A stretch of 64,000 bases of DNA from Marinomonas fungiae. GTDB lineage: Bacteria > Pseudomonadota > Gammaproteobacteria > Pseudomonadales > Marinomonadaceae. The stretch covers positions 1 to 64,000 of the forward strand of contig NZ_LIQF01000017.1 of the NCBI RefSeq assembly GCF_001418205.1, in the 5' to 3' direction. The notes under the pieces are model-generated. The model saw nothing but the letters and a program-made list of their open reading frames with translations, was not told the DNA's origin and ran no database searches. Shown piece by piece: positions 1 to 7,565 of the stretch; within the stretch, counting starts at the first letter, position 1, and each line of letters starts with the position of its first letter. Made by a program: the position numbers and the translations under genes.

Positions 1-30
1 GTAAGCGTCTGGGCATCCACACCTTGAGTC
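1..30 (+). repeat. Left terminal inverted repeat of the IS66 element
   Basis: It begins GTAAGCGTCTGGGCATCCAC and matches the reverse complement of 2239-2268 at about 22 of 30 positions. GTAA at the tip is typical of IS66-family ends. Confidence 0.75.
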
Positions 31-105
31 TATTTTTTGACCTAAAACAGCTTTCTGATACTCAAGTGATGCAATCCAACACTGATATCTTTATGGTATG
101 TCTAA

Positions 106-153
106 GGTAGAGAGCTATGGATAGTTTAAGCTCCCAAGGACGGGAGCTCTACC
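106..153. terminator. Stem-loop inside the IS66 left end
   Basis: GCTCCC and GGGAGC (about 130-147) form a 6-bp hairpin with a 6-nt loop. An outer GGTAGAG (106-112) can pair with CTCTACC (147-153), giving a competing stem. It lies between the tnpC stop and the element end. It may be a terminator or protect the transposase from read-through, but the T tract is weak. Confidence 0.3.
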
Positions 154-201
154 TTTCTTCAGGAAGATCCTGAGCCGCATGGAGGCGGCGAGAGTGATTT
201 G

Positions 202-1794
202 TCAGTGTGTCAGTTTGATGTTCCATGGTAATAAGTCATCAAGATCCACTCCCTTTTCCCGCTTCGGCAGTTCTTCAAACAGCTTCACAAGATAATCATA
301 GGCAATCAAGCCATTGGCTTTGGCGGTTTCGATCAAGCTGTAAAGGTTCGCACTCGATTGCGCGCCGTTTGCTGTGTTGGCAAACAACCAATTTTTACGT
401 CCAATCACAAACGGCTTGATGGCTCGTTCGGCGCGGTTGTTGTCGATATTGAGGCAGGGATCGTCAACGTAACGGATCAGTTTATCCCATTGGTTTAGAC
501 TGTAGTTCAGAGCTTTGGTCAGTTTGTCTGATGGTGGCTTCTGTGAAACCGTTTTCTCTAACCATGCTTTGTAATCTGCAAGCGCTTGCGGCGCATGGGC
601 CTGACGATAGGCAAACGCTTCTTTAGTCGTCTTACACTGCTGTGCTCGGGCTTCAATCGCATACAGCTTTTGAATATGGTTCAGTGCTAGCGTATGTTTG
701 CCCGCTTTTCCCTTGGGGGACGTTTTTGCAATGTCCATGAAGTAGCGACGTGCGTGGGCCCAGCAACCGACCAGCTGTGCGTCTGTTTGTTCATAAGCAC
801 CATAGCCATCAACCTGTAGGTAGCCTTGATAATTTTTTAAGAACGTTTTGGGACATTGTCCTGATCGCGAGAGCTGGAAGTCGTACAACACGATGCGTTG
901 AGCCCCCGATGCTAATAATTTGGGGGGTGAGACATCTTGATCAGTACCACTGCAATACACCCACATGTAGCAGGTGTTTTTTGCTTCTTTGACCACATTC
1001 AGTGTGGTTTCATCTGCATAAAGTGCTGGTTGCTCCAGCAGCACTTCATATAAGCGATCATAAATAGGCTGTATCGCGATCGCACATTTTTCTATCCAGT
1101 CCGACATCGTTTGTCGGCTTAGCTCAATGCCGTATTGCTTAAACAGGGCTTCTTGGCGATACAGCGGCAAGGCGTATTGATATTTACCACTGATGATTTG
1201 CGCTAACAATGATGGGGTGGCGATGCCTTTTGGAATAAGACTTGGCTCAGGAGCTCGTTGCTTAATCTGTACACTAGTCCCCGTTTGATCACATTGTCGG
1301 CATGCATATTTCGGGCGAACGGTTTCAATAACTTTTAGTTGAGCGGGGATAAACTCTAGACGCTCTGCCTTGTCTTCCCCCATACGATGCAGGGCACCAT
1401 GACAACCGTCACAGACTTTTTCACTGTCCGCAATATCGAGCAGCACCACTTCACGAGGTAGGTCTTTTGGCAAAAGCTGACGCTTTGGTTGCTTACGAGA
1501 TTGTGCAATTGGTGTGTCAATCGCTTTATGCTCTGTCTCTTCTTCGAGCAGAGATTGTGGTTCATCGAATAACTCGCCTTGACCGGGCATGGCCTCAGAG
1601 CTTTTGCCAAACGCACGCTGACGAGCCAGTTGCCATTGTTCTAAAACATGCTGATAGCGTGATTGCCACTGCGTGATTTCGGTGTCTTTTTTGGCAATCT
1701 GTTGATCTTTTTCAGTCAACATCTGTCGCTGCTCAAGCAACATTTTCTTAAGCAGTTCAATATCGTCAGGGAGGTCATTCATTGTCTTCATCAT
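202..1794 (-). CDS. tnpC: IS66-family transposase TnpC
   Basis: This is the DDE transposase of the IS66 family, which cuts and joins the ends of the element. At 530 residues it is full length. The N-terminus (about 15-60) is a charged, Q-rich coiled coil. A zinc-finger-like segment follows with CDGCHG near residue 130 and CRQC near 165. The catalytic core shows YADETTLNV (first Asp), VDGYGAY (second Asp) and the NNRAERAIKPFVIGRKNW block that carries the Glu. No frameshift or stop interrupts it, so it looks functional. Its start lies 39 bp downstream of the tnpB stop, which fits a two-gene operon. Confidence 0.95.
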   Translation of the reverse strand: MMKTMNDLPDDIELLKKMLLEQRQMLTEKDQQIAKKDTEITQWQSRYQHVLEQWQLARQRAFGKSSEAMPGQGELFDEPQSLLEEETEHKAIDTPIAQSRKQPKRQLLPKDLPREVVLLDIADSEKVCDGCHGALHRMGEDKAERLEFIPAQLKVIETVRPKYACRQCDQTGTSVQIKQRAPEPSLIPKGIATPSLLAQIISGKYQYALPLYRQEALFKQYGIELSRQTMSDWIEKCAIAIQPIYDRLYEVLLEQPALYADETTLNVVKEAKNTCYMWVYCSGTDQDVSPPKLLASGAQRIVLYDFQLSRSGQCPKTFLKNYQGYLQVDGYGAYEQTDAQLVGCWAHARRYFMDIAKTSPKGKAGKHTLALNHIQKLYAIEARAQQCKTTKEAFAYRQAHAPQALADYKAWLEKTVSQKPPSDKLTKALNYSLNQWDKLIRYVDDPCLNIDNNRAERAIKPFVIGRKNWLFANTANGAQSSANLYSLIETAKANGLIAYDYLVKLFEELPKREKGVDLDDLLPWNIKLTH

Positions 1795-1833
1795 GGCGTG
1801 GATTATACCATAACGGCCTTAACATAAAGCGTA

Positions 1834-2193
1834 TTAGCCATGATATCGATATACAACATGTGGATGCGCTTGCTCTAATTCGAGAGGCAATCCTTCAAGC
1901 AGCCAATGTAACTGGCGTGTTGAAATGGTGAGAGACAGCTCATCATCTTCGATCCCTGGCCACTTAAAGGCCCCTTTTTCCAAACGCTTATAGTGCAACC
2001 AAAAACCATTTGCAGACCACTGCAAAATTTTGAGGCGGTTACGAGTGCGGCCACAGAAAACAAACAGTCGATCAGAGCAAGGTTCCTGCTCCAATTCATA
2101 GGCTACGATGGCACACAATCCATCAATAGATTTACGCATATCGGTTGGACCGCATATCAATATGACAGGCAAGGACTCAGAAAACCCAATCAT
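1834..2193 (-). CDS. tnpB: IS66 accessory protein TnpB (IS66 Orf2)
   Basis: This 119-residue protein is the IS66 Orf2/TnpB type, recognisable by ILICGPTDMRKSIDGLC near the N-terminus and by RLFVFCGRTRNRLKILQW. TnpB is needed for full IS66 transposition in studied members, but its biochemical role is unknown. A GGAG ribosome-binding site lies about 6 nt before the ATG. It is the first gene of the element because no tnpA precedes it. Confidence 0.93.
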   Translation of the reverse strand: MIGFSESLPVILICGPTDMRKSIDGLCAIVAYELEQEPCSDRLFVFCGRTRNRLKILQWSANGFWLHYKRLEKGAFKWPGIEDDELSLTISTRQLHWLLEGLPLELEQAHPHVVYRYHG

Positions 2194-2238
2194 GATTTAT
2201 CTCCGTAAAAATGGAGAGGTTAGTGTGATTGAATTAAC

Positions 2239-2268
2239 GAGTGAATGTGTAGATTACCGGACGCTTAC
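2239..2268 (-). repeat. Right terminal inverted repeat of the IS66 element
   Basis: Read on the minus strand it begins GTAAGCGTCCGGTAATCTAC. It defines the exact right border, because the interrupted host ORF continues from base 2269. Confidence 0.75.
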
Positions 2269-2529
2269 CATTACTAATGCAAGCCACTGATACCAAATTT
2301 TTGTATTGATATTAAGACTAGCGCCTGTCATTTGATAACGTTTACTGCCCTCATGAAAAGCAATATATACACTTGCAGCACAAATTAATGCCCCAGAACG
2401 CTGAAACCAATAGAGTTCATTTGTATCCGAAATATCTGATAGGAAAGCAATAACAGCACATATAACAACAAATACAGTTGGTACCCAAACATTAACAACC
2501 AGGGACACTCTCGATTCTTGATGACTCAT
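2254..2529 (-). pseudogene. Small membrane-protein gene truncated by IS66
   Basis: The frame from 2529 runs through host DNA to 2269, then continues four codons (V-S-V-R) into the IS66 terminal repeat before a TAA. The original C-terminus is therefore lost. The remaining 87 host-encoded residues contain two hydrophobic segments (about residues 8-31 and 45-60), consistent with a small inner-membrane protein. I do not recognise the family. It begins 15 bp after an attC-like site in the orientation expected of an integron cassette gene, so it may be a broken gene cassette. Confidence 0.6.
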
Positions 2530-2544
2530 TTATATTCCACTTAC

Positions 2545-2601
2545 GTATAACAATTAAGGGTTATACGGCAGCGTAGCTGCGGCTATAACCCACTGTTGAA
2601 C
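2545..2601 (-). repeat. attC-like integron recombination site, 57 bp
   Basis: On the minus strand the site opens with GTTCAAC, which fits the R'' consensus RYYYAAC. It closes with GTTATAC, one base off the R' consensus GTTRRRY. Between them GGGTTATA and TATAACCC form a perfect 8-bp stem, continued by GCAGC/GCTGC around a TAC loop, with an unpaired G and a C-C mismatch. Length, imperfect dyad symmetry and position before a small ORF all fit attC. No integron integrase gene is in the window. The palindrome could instead be an unrelated terminator or an IS end. Confidence 0.45.
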
Positions 2602-2835
2602 GGCTGCGTTGTCTATATAGGGGATTTGCTTTTTTCATGGTGGGACTTCCCTGTTTAATAACTCGCTTAATACCAAAGTCTGTTTGGACTATGCCGTTTC
2701 AGAGCGTCTTTGATCGCCGCTATGTTGGTTCTTAATGTACCCTTTTGTAGCGTGATTTGACCAGAGAGGCAAGCGATTCCCTCAGGCCTTATGACCCGAT
2801 CTGTTTTTATACGCTGATCTCGCCGTTTGCTAACG

Positions 2836-3963
2836 CTAACTGCTATTGTCCCATGACAACATAGGGACCATTTTTGCCACTTTATTCTCTGATACATCGC
2901 CAAGATAAATAACTGTACGTTCTCCACAAGCAGGGCATGAACAACTTGATTCAGCCGTCTTTTCACTGTCTCCATTGGCTTTAGGTTCGCTGCCTAACTG
3001 CTTATCTACCCGTTTTTTCACTTTGGCTCTTATGGCATTAGACAAACAGCCATAGTGCCTGATTCTCATAAATCCTTTGGGTAAGACATGGAGTAGAAAA
3101 CGTCTTACCAGTTCTTGTGGTGTGAGTGTTAACAGAGACTGCTTGCCAAAACGATAGTCACGATATTGAAGGCTGATTTTGTCGTTGCTCCACATCTGGA
3201 AACGATTGTTAGATAAGGCAATTCGGTGGCTGTAACGGGCTAAGTAGCTGACTAATGTCGAGCGATATTCAATCGCTGATTTACAATAGACCACCCAAGG
3301 CTTTTGCATTAAAACATTCAGTAGCTGACTCACCTCCGCTTTGGATAGCGATGGCAATAACCCCTCGCTAAAAGCGGCTCTTAGTTGACTGACCATGGCA
3401 CCTCTAAAACGATTTGATAACAGTTTCACCGGAAGAAAATAGTGTTTCCTCAGACTATGCCAGCCTTGATCTCTATACACGCCAGAGGGAACCAAGGCAT
3501 GGAGGTGAACATGTCGCACCAATGTTTGGCCCCATGTGTGTAAGACCCCTGTCATACCTGCCCGTCCTTTGTGTTTTCGTTGGCTTAACTCATTCAATGC
3601 TCGCCATGCAGCGTGAAACAAGGCGTCGTAAATCACTCGATCGTGTTTGGCTATCCAAGCGTTTAGCTCATGAGGCAGCGTAAAAACGATGTGAAAATAT
3701 GACACTGGAAAACATCGTTCTTCCTGTCTCAATAGCCATTGTTCGCTTGCCTTCTTTTGGCACTGAGGACAATGCCTATCTCGACAACTATGATGCCAAA
3801 ACCAATGATGACCACAGCCATGACATTGATACTTTCCTGTGCCCATGCGCTCGGTTCGACAGTCTTCTATATGATGTAGGACCTGCCATTGTCTCGCATT
3901 CGCCTGTATTTGCTGTTGTTCGTGGCAATAATGAATCACGCTCGCTAGGCTTATCCCGTTCAT
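2836..3963 (-). CDS. tnpA: IS91-family rolling-circle transposase (HUH, Y2)
   Basis: This HUH-endonuclease transposase is thought to move its element by rolling-circle replication. A treble-cleft zinc-finger region lies at about residues 35-70 (CRTERMGTGKYQCHGCGH, then CRDRHCPQC). The HUH motif appears as RHVHLHALVPSG near residue 150. The tyrosine motif is YLARYSHRIALSN near 240. The C-terminus has a second Cys pair (CSCPAC). A GTG at 3972 is possible, but I chose the ATG at 3963 because it overlaps the recombinase stop as ATGA, which suggests translational coupling. At about 375 residues it is a normal family length. Confidence 0.9.
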   Translation of the reverse strand: MNGISLASVIHYCHEQQQIQANARQWQVLHHIEDCRTERMGTGKYQCHGCGHHWFWHHSCRDRHCPQCQKKASEQWLLRQEERCFPVSYFHIVFTLPHELNAWIAKHDRVIYDALFHAAWRALNELSQRKHKGRAGMTGVLHTWGQTLVRHVHLHALVPSGVYRDQGWHSLRKHYFLPVKLLSNRFRGAMVSQLRAAFSEGLLPSLSKAEVSQLLNVLMQKPWVVYCKSAIEYRSTLVSYLARYSHRIALSNNRFQMWSNDKISLQYRDYRFGKQSLLTLTPQELVRRFLLHVLPKGFMRIRHYGCLSNAIRAKVKKRVDKQLGSEPKANGDSEKTAESSCSCPACGERTVIYLGDVSENKVAKMVPMLSWDNSS

Positions 3964-4811
3964 GATGGACACCAGGCGGACGACAATAAATCTTCACTAT
4001 CTCGTCGCTTTAGATCCATCATCGCGATCCACTGCAGATAACGAAACGTGGTTTGTATCTGCTTATGGCCCAATAAGGCTTGCAACCGTGGTAACGGCAT
4101 TCCTGCTAACAATTGATGACAAGCAAACGCATGACGCAGGCTATGGAAACGAATGCATTTATGGATCCCTGCACGCTTAGCGGCTTCTTTAGTCTCTAAT
4201 CGCAAGTACTTACTATGCAGAGGACGATGCTTATCCAATCCATAAATCACCACATCGCAAGGTTCGTATCGTTGCCAATAGGCACCTAGCACCTGTTGCA
4301 AACTTTGCGGGAACAGCACGTAGCGATCTTGCTGCCCTTTCCCTTGCCTTACTTTGATGCAGTGATGAGTAAGGTCTAAATCATTGACTCGCAGCGCATT
4401 AATCTCACTGATTCTCATCCCTGTTGTATACGCCAACACCATGGCGACATACACTTTTGGATGCTGACAGCATCGGATCATCGCTTGCACTTCATCGGGA
4501 TAGAGCAAGTCTGGAATTTTCTGAGATTTATTAGGATGAGGAAGTGATACCGGTGGCATCTCTTTGTTCGCAACTTTTCGATATAGAAAGTTAAGAGCAT
4601 GTAATGCTTGGCGACAGCTTGACCAGCTCCAACCTCGTTCTCTTATTAGATACAGCAAGTACTGTTGGATATCGTTTTGATTGAGTTGATCGGGTGGCAC
4701 TCGAAAATACCGAGCCACTTCCGTTAATTGGTATAAATAAGCTCTTTGCGTCGACACAGAGAAACCTTCAAGGATCATCCTGTCTATGACTTGCTGGCGT
4801 AAAGGGGTCAT
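3960..4811 (-). CDS. Tyrosine recombinase/integrase of the IS91-like element
   Basis: This is a 283-residue phage-integrase-type recombinase. The N-terminal SAM-like core-binding domain covers about residues 5-85. The catalytic domain shows the first Arg in TTGMRISEINALR, the Lys in VRQGKGQQDR, the box HSLRHAFACH, and GHKQIQTTFRYL with the nucleophilic Tyr. It precedes and overlaps the IS91 transposase gene. Its Shine-Dalgarno sequence GGAGGA is buried in a perfect hairpin (see 4816-4841), so its translation may be held down. Its role in IS91 transposition is not established. Confidence 0.9.
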   Translation of the reverse strand: MTPLRQQVIDRMILEGFSVSTQRAYLYQLTEVARYFRVPPDQLNQNDIQQYLLYLIRERGWSWSSCRQALHALNFLYRKVANKEMPPVSLPHPNKSQKIPDLLYPDEVQAMIRCCQHPKVYVAMVLAYTTGMRISEINALRVNDLDLTHHCIKVRQGKGQQDRYVLFPQSLQQVLGAYWQRYEPCDVVIYGLDKHRPLHSKYLRLETKEAAKRAGIHKCIRFHSLRHAFACHQLLAGMPLPRLQALLGHKQIQTTFRYLQWIAMMDLKRRDSEDLLSSAWCPS

Positions 4812-4815
4812 AACG

Positions 4816-4841
4816 AATCCTCCATTAGTGAGTGGAGGATT
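4816..4841 (-). promoter_or_regulatory. RBS-sequestering hairpin before the recombinase gene
   Basis: AATCCTCCA (4816-4824) and TGGAGGATT (4833-4841) form a perfect 9-bp stem with an 8-nt loop. In the minus-strand mRNA the 3' arm contains the GGAGGA Shine-Dalgarno sequence, only a few bases before the ATG at 4811. The 5' arm carries its complement TCCTCC. Such pairing would hide the ribosome-binding site. Confidence 0.6.
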
Positions 4842-4922
4842 AAGTGTGGTTCTAAACGAGGGAATTAGGAGAGTCTGAGAAAGGACCCGCGAAGCGGCTT
4901 AGTTCAACATTTTTAATAATGC

Positions 4923-5064
4923 GCATGCTCGTTTATCCAATAAACCGGCGTGCTCGTTATTCTGTCTAGATTACACTTCTTAATTTAAGCTAACCAAATG
5001 ATTTATAAATAAAAACTAATCAGGGTAACCCTCTCGCTATAGTGACAAACAAGCATGCTCGTTT
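4923..5064. repeat. Three short GCATGCTCGTT-type repeats
   Basis: GCATGCTCGTTT occurs at 4923-4934 and 5053-5064, with a variant GCGTGCTCGTTA at 4948-4959. The first two copies flank the dyad GTTTAT-CCA-ATAAAC. They lie in a gene-free stretch between the IS91-like module and the structured region. They could be element-end sequences, operator sites or degenerate intergenic repeats. Nothing else in 4842-5186 can be supported as a gene. Confidence 0.4.
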
Positions 5065-5186
5065 TGTCGAATAACCGCGCATATCAGAGAAGGATAGAAA
5101 GTGAGACTTTCCGTCATCCATAACAGCAGTTGTTAAAGATTAAGCTATTCCCACGGTGTTTCCAATGATTTCAAACATCACAGAGA

Positions 5187-5421
5187 TTCCATGCGTTTGA
5201 TTCGCGCTGACGGTCGAAGGGAGGCACGACCGAAGATGTGCGCAAGCGAATAGAATTGCATGGAAGCTCCCTTAGCCACAAAAGCCGGAGTTAAAACTTA
5301 TCCCCACTGAGGTTGCAAGATCGCTTCCCCGGACGAAGCCGGGTCGTACTAGGGCTTAATAGTTGTTAAGATCGTGGGATGTAAATTTCGAGGCGTTTGG
5401 TTGGCCTCAGCAGGAACGCTT
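5187..5421 (+). ncRNA. Putative structured RNA leader of unknown class
   Basis: Nested stems are visible: TTCCATGC 5187-5194 with GCATGGAA 5258-5265; ATTCGC 5200-5205 with GCGAAT 5246-5251; GGTCG 5212-5216 with CGACC 5227-5231. Three further hairpins follow: CCCGG/CCGGG 5328-5343, CTTAA/TTAAG 5355-5370 and GAGGC/GCCTC 5390-5408. The region ends just before the RBS of a 39-residue ORF. I could not match it to a riboswitch or RNA family that I know. Strand is inferred from the downstream ORF. Confidence 0.35.
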
Positions 5422-5541
5422 ATGGCTAAGAAGAAACGTAAACCTTGTCCCTATTGTATGAAAGCGCGCTGGTTGCTGTTGTACCTTGTTTGTATGGGGA
5501 TGATCGGTCTGCTTTTCCTACAGCAATTTCTCAATCAGTAA
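5422..5541 (+). CDS. 39-residue CxxC single-span membrane mini-protein
   Basis: ATG at 5422 is preceded by AGGA with about 7-nt spacing. The product has a basic N-terminus (KKKRK), a CPYC motif at residues 9-12, and one hydrophobic helix at about 17-37, ending FLNQ. This arrangement predicts a single-pass inner-membrane protein with a cytoplasmic positive tail and a possible metal- or thiol-binding knuckle. No homologue is recognised. It is convergent with the TRAP operon to its right and follows the stem-loop region on its left. Typical small-protein composition and a good RBS argue that it is real, but this is inference. Confidence 0.5.
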   Translation: MAKKKRKPCPYCMKARWLLLYLVCMGMIGLLFLQQFLNQ

Positions 5542-5653
5542 CCTTATAAAGCTGTTGAAAAGCCACTTAGTTATACACATTTCAATACTAGATCGGCGAT
5601 TTTCACGCATTGTTGAAAACTTTTGACCGGTCATCGCAAGCCTTAAAAACAAA

Positions 5654-5683
5654 AAAGCGCCATGATTGATTCCATGACGCTTT
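5654..5683 (-). terminator. Terminator of the DctPQM operon
   Basis: AAAGCG...CGCTTT with an inner CATG/CATG pair forms a stem. On the minus strand it is followed by a T-rich tract (CTTTTTTGTTTTT), just after the dctM stop. Confidence 0.75.
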
Positions 5684-5700
5684 CTGTTCGATCGCTCCCG

Positions 5701-6987
5701 TTAGAGCAAACCAACCGCTAAGGCTGGGAACAAAATAATCAGCCCCAGACGTACCACATCCGAAATCACGAATGGCAATACGCCTTTGTACATGGCACCA
5801 ATGGAGATATGCGGTGCGACGGATTTAATCACAAAGACGTTCATTCCCACCGGCGGGGTAATCAAACCCAGCTCTACTGTGATGACTGCAATGATGCCGA
5901 ACCAAATTGGATCAAAGCCTGCCGCTTCGACCAATGGGTAGACCACAGGTACGGTCAGCAATAGCATGGCAATACTGTCCATAACACAGCCTAGTAGTAC
6001 AAACAGAATCAGGATGCAGAACAACACCATATAAGGCGATAGTTGTAGCGCATCCACCCATTCCACTAGGGTGAAGGAAATACGGGACACCGATAGGAAG
6101 TAACCAAAGATCTCCGCGCCGATGATCATAAAGAAGATCATCGCCGACATCACTAGGGTTTCTTGAATGGCTTCTAGGAATTGCTCAAAGCGCATACCAC
6201 GCACTTGGGCAATGATCCAAGTGGCCGCAGCTCCCACAGCGGCGGCTTCGGTTGGCGTAAACCAGCCGGAGTAAATACCACCAATGATAAACAAGAAGAC
6301 GCCTGTAAATGGCACCAAGCCTTTCAGACCGACCAGCTTTTGCTTAAAGGTCGTGGCTTCGCCCGGTTGCGCCATATTCGGATACAAGGTAACTAAAACT
6401 GCGACCGTTAACCCGTAGAGTACCAACCCAAGAATGCCTGGGATAACGCCCGCAATAAACATATCACCGACCGATTGCTCTGTGATCAGTGCATAAAGTA
6501 GTAAGGCGATCGAAGGTGGAATCATGATCCCCAAAGTACCGCCCGCCGCCAAAGTCCCTGTTGCTAGGGTTGGCGCGTAGCCGTTCTTTTCCATTTCAGG
6601 TAAGGCCACGCGCGACATACTCGCTGCGGTGGCCATGGACGAGCCTGAAATTGCTGAGAAAATGCCGCAAGACGTCACCGCCGCAAGACCCATACCACCA
6701 CGCCAGCTGCCAAATAAGGTGCGGGCGCCGGTAAAGAGCTCTTGAGACATGCCTGCCTTGGAAGCAAACACACCCATCAAAATAAACATGGGGATGGGAC
6801 TAAAGCTGTAGTTTGACAGGGTTTCAAACGGCCCTGTCGCTAGAATGGAAATCGCTGGGTCAAATGCGACGATCGTTCCAAAACCGATGAAGCCCATCGC
6901 CGCCATACTCAAAGCGATGGGAGCACGTAGGGCAATCATGATAAGCATGACTGCAATACAAGTTAAACCGATAGCTGTCGTACTCAT
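5701..6987 (-). CDS. dctM: TRAP transporter large permease, DctM type
   Basis: This is the 428-residue ion-coupled membrane subunit of a tripartite ATP-independent periplasmic transporter. About 12 hydrophobic segments span the protein. DctM-family blocks are visible, for example SGIFSAISGSSMATAASMSR and GGTLGIMIPPSIALLLYA in the first half and LITPPVGMNVFVIKSV near the C-terminus. The start overlaps the dctQ stop as ATGA, so the two permease subunits are translationally coupled. The neighbouring pobA gene and its regulator suggest an aromatic acid such as 4-hydroxybenzoate as substrate; the sequence does not prove this. Confidence 0.93.
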   Translation of the reverse strand: MSTTAIGLTCIAVMLIMIALRAPIALSMAAMGFIGFGTIVAFDPAISILATGPFETLSNYSFSPIPMFILMGVFASKAGMSQELFTGARTLFGSWRGGMGLAAVTSCGIFSAISGSSMATAASMSRVALPEMEKNGYAPTLATGTLAAGGTLGIMIPPSIALLLYALITEQSVGDMFIAGVIPGILGLVLYGLTVAVLVTLYPNMAQPGEATTFKQKLVGLKGLVPFTGVFLFIIGGIYSGWFTPTEAAAVGAAATWIIAQVRGMRFEQFLEAIQETLVMSAMIFFMIIGAEIFGYFLSVSRISFTLVEWVDALQLSPYMVLFCILILFVLLGCVMDSIAMLLLTVPVVYPLVEAAGFDPIWFGIIAVITVELGLITPPVGMNVFVIKSVAPHISIGAMYKGVLPFVISDVVRLGLIILFPALAVGLL

Positions 6988-7499
6988 GCGTCGTCACTCT
7001 TGTTGTTCGTTAGCACTAATGAAAACGCATTCAAAGTGGCAGATAAGCACAACATCGCCGTCGCAAAGGTCGCCACAGCGTAGAAATACGTCAACGGAAT
7101 TAGTAGGTCTTGGGTGGTTTCATAACTCATGGCCGCTTCATCAATCAGATGAAAGAAACCATAGCTCATTGTTCCGCCCAAAAATGCGAAACACAGTAGG
7201 TAGAAGGCTTCAAACAAGCGCTTTTTACGCTCACTAAAGTTATCCGTGAACAAATCAACAATCACCTGAGAGCGACTCACAGAATGTGGCAGAATAAACA
7301 GAACCGTAAACAGCAGGAAGTATTTAACCAGTTCCACACCACCGATAAAGGTCAGGTCGACGGCTCCATCCGTAAGGGAGAATAACCCCCTTGTGATAAC
7401 GTCTAGCAGGGTTGAGAACATCATCCCAATCAAGAAAACGCCACCAATCCAGTGCATTAGTAGCGTCAGCTTGCCAAATACACGAGAAAGTGAATTCAT
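6984..7499 (-). CDS. dctQ: TRAP transporter small permease, DctQ type
   Basis: This is the four-helix small membrane subunit that pairs with DctM. The ATG at 7499 (protein begins MNSLSRVFGK) has a GGAG site about 7 nt upstream. An in-frame start at 7586 would add 29 residues without membrane character, so I rejected it. The product is 171 residues, the normal DctQ size, with hydrophobic spans at about 15-40, 55-75, 95-115 and 135-160. It lies 108 bp downstream of dctP, with a stem-loop in the gap, and overlaps dctM. Confidence 0.88.
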   Translation of the reverse strand: MNSLSRVFGKLTLLMHWIGGVFLIGMMFSTLLDVITRGLFSLTDGAVDLTFIGGVELVKYFLLFTVLFILPHSVSRSQVIVDLFTDNFSERKKRLFEAFYLLCFAFLGGTMSYGFFHLIDEAAMSYETTQDLLIPLTYFYAVATFATAMLCLSATLNAFSLVLTNNKSDDA

Positions 7500-7565
7500 A
7501 ACTAACTCCGAAGAAAGACAACGGCCAACCGAACGATCACTCAAATACGGTTGGCTATTGAAAGA

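Larger units (their letters stand above)
1..2268 (-). mobile_element. IS66-family insertion sequence (tnpB-tnpC type)
   Basis: The element carries tnpB and tnpC on the minus strand. It is bounded by imperfect inverted repeats of about 30 bp that agree at roughly 22 positions and share the outer nonamer GTAAGCGTC. The left repeat begins at base 1 of the window and the right repeat ends at 2268. Only about 75 bp lie between the tnpB start and the right end, so the small tnpA of canonical three-gene IS66 elements is absent. The right-hand flank after the element is CATTACTA (2269-2276), which would be one 8-bp target duplication. The left copy is outside the window. Starting exactly at an IS end suggests a contig boundary caused by a multicopy repeat. 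Confidence 0.85.
2836..4811 (-). mobile_element. IS91-like element with tyrosine recombinase (ends unresolved)
   Basis: Two overlapping minus-strand genes, a tyrosine recombinase and then an IS91/Y2 transposase, form a module found in many IS91-family elements of gammaproteobacteria. IS91 elements lack long inverted repeats, so the ends cannot be placed from one copy. The tetranucleotide GAAC at 2598-2601, on the oriIS side (3' of the transposase), is the target that IS91 prefers, so the left end may be 2602. The other end lies somewhere after 4841. The 2602-2835 stretch contains no other gene I can support. Confidence 0.7.

Noticed and set aside
2667..2975. 102-codon minus-strand frame below the IS91 transposase
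   Set aside because: It begins inside the transposase gene in another frame and has no RBS or recognisable domain.
4923..5064. CRISPR-like array in the GCATGCTCGTT repeats
   Set aside because: There are only three short, irregularly spaced copies, with no cas genes.
5187..5421. Assignment of the stem-loop region to a known riboswitch (cobalamin, c-di-GMP, TPP, SAM)
   Set aside because: The invariant boxes of these classes could not be found, so it is left as an unclassified structure.
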